Source: Anaerolineales bacterium UBA1429
GTDB taxonomy: Bacteria > Chloroflexota > Anaerolineae > UBA1429
Reading direction: 5' to 3'
NCBI GenBank assembly: GCA_002329325.1
Contig: DCTX01000068.1
Location: 17,200-28,953 of the forward strand
Length of the DNA: 11,754 nt
Part shown: one piece after another, positions 6,641 through 11,754 of the stretch
Layout: each line of letters begins with the position of its first letter
Position numbering within the stretch: position 1 is the first letter of the stretch
Notes under the pieces: model-generated
What the model was told of the DNA's origin: nothing
What the model saw: only the letters and a program-made list of their open reading frames with translations
The model's database searches: none
Translations under genes and position numbers: made by a program

Positions 6641-6655
6641 TTGTGAGGTGATCCC

Positions 6656-8020
6656 GTGAATACCCTAGGCGTAGCGATCCTGGCGGCGGGTCAGGGGACC
6701 CGCATGAAATCCGATCTGAACAAGGTGCTGCATCCCGTCTGCGGGATGCCTATGGTGCTGTGGTCGGTGGCCCAGGCCGAGGCGCTGGGCGCCGATCCCA
6801 TCGTCCTGGTGGTGGGCAACGGCGCCGAGGAGGTGCGCGAGGTCGTAGGCGAGCGCGCCCGGTACGCCGTGCAGGCCGAGCGCCTGGGCACGGGCCACGC
6901 CCTGCTGCAGGCCCGGCCCTTGTTGCAGGGCCGGACGGAGACGGTGCTGTCCCTCTACGGAGACATGCCCACCCTGCGCCCCGAGACCGTGGCGCGCCTG
7001 CTGGCGCTGCACCAGGAGAGCCGCTCCGCCATCACCATGCTGACCGTCCGCTCCGACGATCCCATGGGCTTTGGCCGCGTGGTGCGCGATGCCCAGGGCC
7101 GCGTCCAGGCCATCGTCGAAGAGGCGGCGGCGACGCCCGAGATCCTGGCCCTGACCGAGCTGAACTGTGGCGTGTACTGCTTTGACGCCGCTTGGCTCTG
7201 GGAGCGCCTGCCCCAGGTGACGCCCACGCCCCCCAAGAACGAGTACTATCTCACCGATATGGTGGCCCTGGCCATCGAGGATGGGCTGGGGGTCGAGGCC
7301 CTGTGCATCGAGGATGTGGACGAGGTGCTGGGCATCAACACCCGCGTGCATCTCGCCCAGGCCGAGGCGGTGCTGCGGCGGCGCGTCAACGAGCGCCTGA
7401 TGCTGGAGGGGATCACCCTGCTGGACCCCGCCGCCACATACATTGACGCCACGGTGCGCATCGGGCGGGACACGGTGATTTATCCCAACACCATGCTTCA
7501 GGGGGATACCGAGATCGGCCAGGGCGCCGTCATCGGCCCCAACACCATCATCCGCGATTCCCGCATCGGCGACGGCTGCCATGTGCTGGCCTCGGTGGTG
7601 GAGGAAGCGATCATGGAGGAGCGCTCTGAGATCGGGCCCTTTGGGCATCTGCGCCCCAAGGCCCACCTGGGCGTGGGAGTGCACATGGGCAACTTTGGCG
7701 AGGTCAAGGATGCCTACCTGGCGCCGGGCACCAAGATGGGACACTTTTCGTATGTAGGGAACGCCCGCATCGGCGAGGACGTGAACATCGGCGCCGGCAC
7801 CATCACCTGCAACTATGATGGCCGCAACAAGCACACCACCGTGATAGGGCCGGGGGCCTTTATCGGCAGCGGCAGCATGCTGGTGGCGCCGGTGACCATC
7901 GGAGCCGGGGCCAAGATCGGCGCCGGCGCTGTAGTGACCCACGACGTCCCCGAGGATACCGTCGCCTATGGCGTGCCGGCGCGCCCCAAGAAGAAGATCG
8001 GAGGCGACGATGCCGCCTGA
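6656..8020 (+). CDS. glmU: Bifunctional GlmU: N-acetylglucosamine-1-P uridyltransferase / glucosamine-1-P acetyltransferase
   Basis: 454 aa (E. coli GlmU is 456), GTG start at 6656 with GAGGTG about 6 nt upstream. It acetylates glucosamine-1-phosphate and then uridylylates it to UDP-GlcNAc, the precursor for peptidoglycan and surface glycans. Uridyltransferase domain (1-~230): LAAGQGTRMKSDLNKVLHPV (9-28), GTGHALLQA (78-86), the metal-binding Asp in YGDMP (D103), ELNCGVY (168-174) and NEYYLTD (195-201). Left-handed beta-helix (~250-435): hexapeptide repeats from ~260, RPKAHLGVGVHMGNFGEVK (333-351), catalytic His in GHFSYVG (H363), and NIGAGTITCNYDGRNKH (377-393). Both halves look intact. It is the first gene of a glmU-cdd unit with an 11-nt overlap. 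Small deviations from E. coli include FGHLRP for FARLRP. Confidence 0.98.
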   Translation: MNTLGVAILAAGQGTRMKSDLNKVLHPVCGMPMVLWSVAQAEALGADPIVLVVGNGAEEVREVVGERARYAVQAERLGTGHALLQARPLLQGRTETVLSLYGDMPTLRPETVARLLALHQESRSAITMLTVRSDDPMGFGRVVRDAQGRVQAIVEEAAATPEILALTELNCGVYCFDAAWLWERLPQVTPTPPKNEYYLTDMVALAIEDGLGVEALCIEDVDEVLGINTRVHLAQAEAVLRRRVNERLMLEGITLLDPAATYIDATVRIGRDTVIYPNTMLQGDTEIGQGAVIGPNTIIRDSRIGDGCHVLASVVEEAIMEERSEIGPFGHLRPKAHLGVGVHMGNFGEVKDAYLAPGTKMGHFSYVGNARIGEDVNIGAGTITCNYDGRNKHTTVIGPGAFIGSGSMLVAPVTIGAGAKIGAGAVVTHDVPEDTVAYGVPARPKKKIGGDDAA

Positions 8021-8462
8021 GCCGATACCCCAGGAGGAACTCGATCCCCAGTGGCGCACGCTGCTGGATGCCGCCGCCCAGGCGCGCCAGCGGGCCTATG
8101 CCCCCTATTCGCGCTTCCAGGTGGGCGCAGCCCTGCGGGCGGGCAGCGGGCGCATCTATGCCGGGGCCAACGTGGAGAACGCCTCCAGCGGCCTGACGGT
8201 CTGCGCCGAACGGGTGGCCGTCTGGAAGGCGGCCTCGGAGGGCGAGCGGCGCATCGAGGCACTGGCCCTGATCACCGAGCCGGGGGCGACCCCCTGCGGC
8301 GCCTGCCGCCAGGTGCTGGCCGAATTCGAGGCCGACCTGCCCATCCTGGTGGCCGACACCGCCGGACGGGCCTGGTTGACGACGCTGAAGGCCCTGTTGC
8401 CCGATGCGTTCCCGCACATCAGCTACGGAGAGGCCCAGGGCACCAACATCCCCGGCGCCTGA
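8010..8462 (+). CDS. cdd: Cytidine deaminase
   Basis: 150 aa. The ATG at 8010 is chosen because GGAGG lies 6 nt upstream; an in-frame ATG at 7968 would lie deep inside glmU and add no family sequence. It deaminates cytidine and deoxycytidine to uridine and deoxyuridine in pyrimidine salvage, in the cytoplasm as a zinc homotetramer. Motifs: RFQVGAAL (35-42), substrate-binding NVENASSGLTVCAER (54-68) with zinc-ligand Cys65 and catalytic Glu67, and PCGACRQVL (95-103) with zinc ligands Cys96 and Cys99. This three-Cys form is the short tetrameric class. The end (SYGEAQGTNIPGA) is somewhat extended. The start overlaps the last 11 nt of glmU, so translational coupling is likely, although the two pathways share only uridine nucleotides. 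Confidence 0.96.
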   Translation: MPPEPIPQEELDPQWRTLLDAAAQARQRAYAPYSRFQVGAALRAGSGRIYAGANVENASSGLTVCAERVAVWKAASEGERRIEALALITEPGATPCGACRQVLAEFEADLPILVADTAGRAWLTTLKALLPDAFPHISYGEAQGTNIPGA

Positions 8463-8564
8463 GGTTCGTGATCTCTTGAGCGGCGCGAGTCGCTGCCGCC
8501 GGCCAGCCCGATGGCAGCGCAATCGTCAAGCACACACGATTCCGATGGGGAGAGAGCAACCGCC

Positions 8565-9407
8565 ATGTACAGAATCGCCTTGTTTGGAGCGGCCGGCAAG
8601 ATGGGCACCCGCATCTCGGAGAAGCTGCGCCACGAGCCCGAATACACGATGGCTTATGTCGAGGCAGGCCAGGCCGCCGAGCAGCGCCTGCGCGAGCGAG
8701 GCCTGACGCCCACCCCCCAGGCCGAGGCCGTGCGCGAGGCCGATGCCGTGATCCTGGCCGTGCCCGACATCTACATCGGGCGCGTGGCCCAACAGATCGT
8801 GCCGATGCTCAAGCCTGGCGCCATGGTCATCTGCCTGGACCCCGCCGCCCCCTACAGCGGCGATCTGCCCGCGCGTGACGATATCACCTACTTTATCACC
8901 CACCCCTGCCACCCCTCGCTCGCCAACAAGGACCTGCCCCGCGAGGCGCTGGAGGACTATTTCGGGGGCGTGGCGCCCCAGGCGCTGGTATGCGCCCTGA
9001 TGCAGGGGCCTGAGGCCGACTATGCCCGTGGCGAGGCCCTGTGCCGCCGCATGTTCGCGCCCGTCTCGAACACCCATCGGGTCAGCGTGGAGCAGATGGC
9101 CTTGCTGGAGCCCGCCATGGCCGAGACGGTGGCCCTCACCTGCATCACCGTCATCCGCGAGGCGATGGACGAGGTGATCGCCCGGGGGGTGCCCGCCGAG
9201 GCCGCCAGGGATTTCATGCTGGGGCACCTGAACGCCTGCATCGCCATCCTCTTTGGCCTCATCGATGCGGAGGTGTCTGACGGGGCCCGGCTGGCGGTCG
9301 AGCGCGCCAGAAAGACGATCTTTCAGGAGGATTGGAAGAAGGTCTTTGAGGTCGAGAACGTCATCGCCGAGGTCAAGTCCATCACCGCCGGGGCCGCCCA
9401 GGGCTAG
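8565..9407 (+). CDS. NAD-binding oxidoreductase with phosphogluconate-dehydrogenase C-terminal-type domain (D-apionate oxidoisomerase-like)
   Basis: 280 aa. The ATG at 8565 follows GGGGAGAG (spacing ~10) and directly starts the nucleotide-binding fold (MYRIALFGAAGKMGTRI); an upstream in-frame ATG at 8511 adds a low-complexity stretch and was not chosen. Rossmann motif GAAGKMG (8-14), then DAVILAVPD (60-68) and the conserved THPCHPS (112-118). The helical C-terminal half (~150-280), with VSVEQMALLEPAMAETVALTC (~173-193), resembles the PGDH_C domain. The architecture matches a family that includes ApnO (D-apionate oxidoisomerase) and many uncharacterised 'phosphogluconate dehydrogenase C-terminal domain' proteins. 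No apiose or apionate genes lie nearby, so the substrate, probably a sugar acid, is open. It starts 102 nt after cdd; no promoter or terminator was recognised in that gap, only a weak AATCGT/ACGATT inverted repeat (8521-8541). Confidence 0.85.
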   Translation: MYRIALFGAAGKMGTRISEKLRHEPEYTMAYVEAGQAAEQRLRERGLTPTPQAEAVREADAVILAVPDIYIGRVAQQIVPMLKPGAMVICLDPAAPYSGDLPARDDITYFITHPCHPSLANKDLPREALEDYFGGVAPQALVCALMQGPEADYARGEALCRRMFAPVSNTHRVSVEQMALLEPAMAETVALTCITVIREAMDEVIARGVPAEAARDFMLGHLNACIAILFGLIDAEVSDGARLAVERARKTIFQEDWKKVFEVENVIAEVKSITAGAAQG

Positions 9408-9453
9408 GTCGCATCGTGCCCCTGGCGGGCGCCCTGGGGGTGAGGGGCGGCGC

Positions 9454-10677
9454 TTACCCCTGGGCCAGCCAGCGCACCAAGGCCTGCCAATCCACGCCGA
9501 CGGCCGAGCTGCCCCGCAGTTGTCGGATGCTCGCCCGCCGGCGCGTGAGCAGGTCCGCCCAGCGCCTCAGGTAGAGCCAGGGGGCAACGGGGGCGCCCGG
9601 CGAGATGCCGTACAGCGCCCGCATGCGCTCCGCGTCCGGCAGCAGGACGCGCCAGAGCACGCCCAGGCGCGCCTGCCAGCGCCTTGCGCCCCATAGGGCG
9701 ACCAGGTTGCTGGAGGGCAGGTCCTCCGGGGCTTCCTCACTCAGCAGGGTGCCCATGGCCGCCTCAACGTGCGCCTCGCCATCCGGCGGCGCAAGGGAGG
9801 CCAAGATGCTCTGGCTCACCGGCGCGGCCAGCAGGCGCTGGGCCAGGGTGAGCACGAGATACGCCGCCCGCGCCACGCGCCAGAGCCGCGCCCGCCGGGC
9901 CAACTCCTGGGCCTCGATCTGCGCCCCCTCTTGCGCCAACACCTGGCGGATATCGTACAGGGGCAGCAGCCCCAACTGCAGGAGGTGCTGGGCGGCGGTG
10001 TGGGTGCACAGATGCAGCAGCAGGTCCGTCGGCTCCAGCGCCAGGGCCATCGCCTGGCCCACGGGCGCGGGCCTGGCCCGTTGCCAGATCTGGTCGGGAT
10101 CGATGCGCGCCCCCACAGCCATAGCGCCCAGCCGCTGGTGCAGCTCCAGCAGGAGCCCATCGCTGCGCCGCAGACCGTGGTGGCCATAGCGATCGCCCAT
10201 CCAGGCGCCCCCTGCCAGCGGCGCATAGTCCAGGTCGGCAAGGGCTGAGACGGCCCTGTCTGCATCCCCCTCGCGCACCAGGAGATCCAGGTCCACCATG
10301 GGCCGGAGGGCGATATTGCCGTAGACCAAAGGCGCCAGATAGGCGCCCTTGAGCAGGATCACCTGCACGCCCGCCGCACTCAGGGCCTGCAACGCCTCTT
10401 CCAGCGCGGCCAAGCGTCGCATGTTGTCCGCGGCCACGTGGAGGTAGCCCCGGCGCAGGCGCGCCAGGAGGGCGTCCGGCGCGGGCAGGGCCGCGTCCTG
10501 CAGGCGACGGTACAGCAGCGGCGCAAGCCTCTGCCCTTCGGCCACCTGGATGGTGTCGGCCCAGTCCGCATCGCGCCAGGCGCCCAGGTCGGCAGGCTCA
10601 GGCGGGGGGCCCGGGGCCAACAGCCGCAGTAGGCGCGCCAGGGCAGGCGTACAGAAGGAGGGTGCGCGTGTGTCCAT
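9454..10677 (-). CDS. Putative nucleotidyltransferase family protein (NTP_transf_5-like)
   Basis: 407 aa, start ATG at 10677. The frame stays open upstream, but that extension runs through a promoter and a terminator hairpin and is not family-like. Nucleotidyltransferase-fold features: ILLKGAYLAPLVYG (107-120), the acidic pair in RPMVDLDLLV (R125, D129, D131), and a third acidic residue in LLLELHQRLG (E178). Helical N-terminal (~40-105) and C-terminal regions flank the core, the latter with DLLLHLCTHTAAQHLLQLGLLPLYDIRQVL (~218-247). This order matches the 'uncharacterised nucleotidyltransferase' family PF14907 (my recollection of the motif; no search run). Members occur in polysaccharide and peptide-modification loci, and the substrate is unknown. 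There is no Shine-Dalgarno; the -10 element lies only 6 nt before the ATG, suggesting a leaderless mRNA. The C-terminal ~90 residues are Arg/Trp/Leu-rich with no recognised domain. Confidence 0.85.
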   Translation of the reverse strand: MDTRAPSFCTPALARLLRLLAPGPPPEPADLGAWRDADWADTIQVAEGQRLAPLLYRRLQDAALPAPDALLARLRRGYLHVAADNMRRLAALEEALQALSAAGVQVILLKGAYLAPLVYGNIALRPMVDLDLLVREGDADRAVSALADLDYAPLAGGAWMGDRYGHHGLRRSDGLLLELHQRLGAMAVGARIDPDQIWQRARPAPVGQAMALALEPTDLLLHLCTHTAAQHLLQLGLLPLYDIRQVLAQEGAQIEAQELARRARLWRVARAAYLVLTLAQRLLAAPVSQSILASLAPPDGEAHVEAAMGTLLSEEAPEDLPSSNLVALWGARRWQARLGVLWRVLLPDAERMRALYGISPGAPVAPWLYLRRWADLLTRRRASIRQLRGSSAVGVDWQALVRWLAQG

Positions 10678-10683
10678 GACCCT

Positions 10684-10712
10684 ATCATGCCCGCGTGGGC
10701 GGGCCATGTCAA
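10684..10712 (-). promoter_or_regulatory. Sigma-70-type promoter giving an apparently leaderless mRNA
   Basis: On the minus strand, TTGACA (10712-10707), a 17-nt spacer and CATGAT (10689-10684), followed by six bases and then the ATG at 10677. The expected transcription start coincides with the A of the start codon. The first T of the -35 box is also part of the T-tract of the preceding terminator. Confidence 0.7.
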
Positions 10713-10744
10713 AGCGCCCCTGGGAGAGGCTCTCCCAGGGGCGC
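10711..10744 (-). terminator. Strong hairpin terminator of the secreted beta-rich gene
   Basis: GCGCCCCTGGGAGA (10744-10731 on the minus strand) pairs perfectly over 14 bp with TCTCCCAGGGGCGC (10727-10714) around a 3-nt loop, followed by only three T residues. It lies 21 nt after the stop codon of the upstream gene. The stem is very stable, but the short U-tract makes it an atypical intrinsic terminator. Confidence 0.75.
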
Positions 10745-10765
10745 CGGCGGCCAGGACAGGCGGCT

Positions 10766-11754
10766 CTAGGCGGGGCTGTTGCTCGCCAAGGGCAGGTGCA
10801 TAAAGTACTTCCAGTGCAACGCGTCGGCCAGGCCAACCGATGCGCCGGTCACGCCGCCCAGGCTCTCGATCCGATAGTAGTAGTGCGTCCCCGGCACGAC
10901 GTCGCGATCGATCCAGAGATAGTTGCCATCTCCGCCTTCATCCACCGGCACGAAGGATAGCTCTTCGAACGGCCCCTCGGCGAAGGCGCTGCGCTCCAAC
11001 CGGAATCCCACAACGCCAAGCTCGGAAGCTGCTTGCCAGCGCAGCACCATGGCGCCCGGCGCGCTACGGGCCGAGAACGACCCCAGCACCAGCGCGGTGG
11101 GCAGGCCGCAGACCGAATCCAGTCGAACGCCAACGAGGACAGCGTCAAGGAGCGTGACCGACTTGCCCGCCAGGCTCCTGTGGCGGAGCGCCGCGGTGTA
11201 GCTCCCCGCGGACGCCACACTTGCCAGCCCCACCGAGGCGCCACTGCCGCGATCCGTGCTGCCGTTGATATACCGGCGCTGGTCGGTCGAATCGTAGCTG
11301 CCCAACGACAGATCCTGGATGCCTGTCGGAGAGCCCGTATCGGTTGTCATCAGGCTGTACTGGCTGCCGAGGAACACCTTCTCGCCCGCCTCCAGCGTCA
11401 CGCTGCTGCTGAGCGCCGGGATGAGGGTGGTGCTGTTGGTCGTGTGCTCACCCGACACCTGGAAGGTCGGGAAGTTGGCTGACGAACCGCCGGCGTCGAA
11501 ACTCGTCGCAACCCCGATGAGGGTGACATTCGTGGTATTGACGGTGAGCCCGCCGGAAACCACGCGCACGGCGACGGCGAACTGATGGGTGCCCGCGGAA
11601 AGCCCCGAAGCGATGGCGGTCAGGTTGGCGATGCCCAGGTCGCTGCTGTCGCTCAGGTTGCGCTGGGCCGGCAAGCCCACCTCGACCCAGTCGGACCAGG
11701 TGCTCTCGCCCATCTTGATGCGCCGCCAGATGCGCCACTCCCCGGTGCGGCTCG
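10766..11754 (-). CDS. Secreted/surface beta-sandwich protein with C-terminal fibronectin-like module (5' end beyond window)
   Basis: 328 C-terminal residues are visible; the frame is open to the right edge, and in-frame codons before the ATG at 11713 (SRTGEWRIWRRIK) read as a natural continuation, so the true start is outside. Composition is rich in Ser, Thr, Gly and Val, typical of extracellular beta-proteins, with a single Cys. Two similar segments appear, SAGTHQFAVAVRV...TLIGVATSF (~52-85) and SAGSYTAALRHRS...AVLVGVRLDS (~181-213), about 130 residues apart, suggesting a duplicated beta-sandwich domain. A fibronectin-III-like module follows (~220-315): LRWQAASELGVVGFRLERS, then HYYYRIESLGG. 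The C-terminus has an aromatic/'MHLPLAS' patch (~315-323), similar to the short 'YLPL' tails I associate with Chloroflexota secreted proteins (low-certainty association). A cell-surface or secreted role is inferred; no catalytic motif is visible. Confidence 0.8.
   Translation of the reverse strand, partial: SRTGEWRIWRRIKMGESTWSDWVEVGLPAQRNLSDSSDLGIANLTAIASGLSAGTHQFAVAVRVVSGGLTVNTTNVTLIGVATSFDAGGSSANFPTFQVSGEHTTNSTTLIPALSSSVTLEAGEKVFLGSQYSLMTTDTGSPTGIQDLSLGSYDSTDQRRYINGSTDRGSGASVGLASVASAGSYTAALRHRSLAGKSVTLLDAVLVGVRLDSVCGLPTALVLGSFSARSAPGAMVLRWQAASELGVVGFRLERSAFAEGPFEELSFVPVDEGGDGNYLWIDRDVVPGTHYYYRIESLGGVTGASVGLADALHWKYFMHLPLASNSPA

Noticed and set aside
5627..6646. 339-codon plus-strand open frame between rsmA and glmU
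   Set aside because: It is antisense to the alkaline-phosphatase-superfamily gene, whose metal-site motifs, promoter and ribosome binding site are all present on the minus strand.
6665..8059. 464-codon minus-strand open frame opposite glmU
   Set aside because: Its composition (Gly, His, Asp and Gln repeats) mirrors the opposite-strand hexapeptide repeats; there is no ribosome binding site and no family resemblance.
8511..8564. Upstream start for the oxidoreductase (18 extra residues)
   Set aside because: The extension (MAAQSSSTHDSDGERATA) is not part of the Rossmann fold, and the ATG at 8565 has a plausible ribosome binding site.
9437..9460. Possible hairpin GGGGTGAG/CTTACCCC between the convergent oxidoreductase and nucleotidyltransferase genes
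   Set aside because: It contains a G-U pair, overlaps the stop codon of the minus-strand gene and has no T-run on either side; too weak to call a terminator.
10678..10836. Upstream in-frame extension of the nucleotidyltransferase
   Set aside because: It would translate through the terminator hairpin and the promoter and into the end of the neighbouring gene; the peptide is Arg/Pro/Cys shadow sequence.
1..11754. Searched by eye for CRISPR arrays, tRNAs, rRNA, insertion sequences and attachment sites
   Set aside because: No regularly spaced repeats, cloverleaf sequences, transposase motifs or flanking direct repeats were seen.

Overview
The window is GC-rich, densely packed bacterial chromosomal DNA with mostly housekeeping genes. 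Gene content and style suggest an uncultured Chloroflexota (Anaerolineae-like) genome: an SPFH/virion-core-like protein, a secreted beta-sandwich/fibronectin-like protein with an 'LPL' tail, a phosphogluconate-dehydrogenase-C-type oxidoreductase, frequent GTG/TTG starts, and a long Alu-bearing SRP RNA. The phylum is inferred from protein flavour only; no marker search was possible.

Layout. (1) 1-1455, minus strand: a two-gene operon with a 172-aa coiled-coil protein of unknown function followed by an SPFH/YdjI-like protein that runs off the left edge. It is driven by a good sigma-70-type promoter at 1542-1570. (2) 1695-2038, plus strand: a complete non-coding transcription unit with a consensus promoter, a roughly 270-nt large-type SRP RNA (Alu domain and S domain) and an intrinsic terminator. 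(3) 2060-5678, plus strand: a flavoprotein of the BaiN/HI0933 family, a membrane-anchored DUF348/G5/3D-domain cell-wall protein (YabE-like) and rsmA. The last two keep the yabE-ksgA neighbourhood seen in Bacillota. (4) 5675-6445, minus strand: an alkaline-phosphatase-superfamily hydrolase, convergent with rsmA, the two genes sharing one CTAG as their stop codons. (5) 6446-6655: a divergent intergenic region with two back-to-back promoters, a perfect 14-bp palindrome and a hairpin before glmU. (6) 6656-9407, plus strand: glmU, cdd (overlapping glmU) and an NAD-binding oxidoreductase related to D-apionate oxidoisomerase. (7) 9454-11754, minus strand: a putative nucleotidyltransferase whose mRNA looks leaderless, preceded by a strong terminator that ends a secreted beta-rich protein truncated by the right edge.

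Functional themes are peptidoglycan/envelope biology (GlmU makes UDP-GlcNAc; the 3D-domain protein probably acts on the wall), protein targeting (SRP RNA), ribosome maturation (RsmA) and pyrimidine salvage (Cdd). There are no mobile elements, CRISPR arrays, tRNAs or rRNAs. Nothing here is clearly a new biological system. The best leads are the Alu-type SRP RNA with its tightly packed downstream cluster, the palindrome in the divergent promoter region, the fused terminator/leaderless promoter, and the SPFH plus coiled-coil pair.
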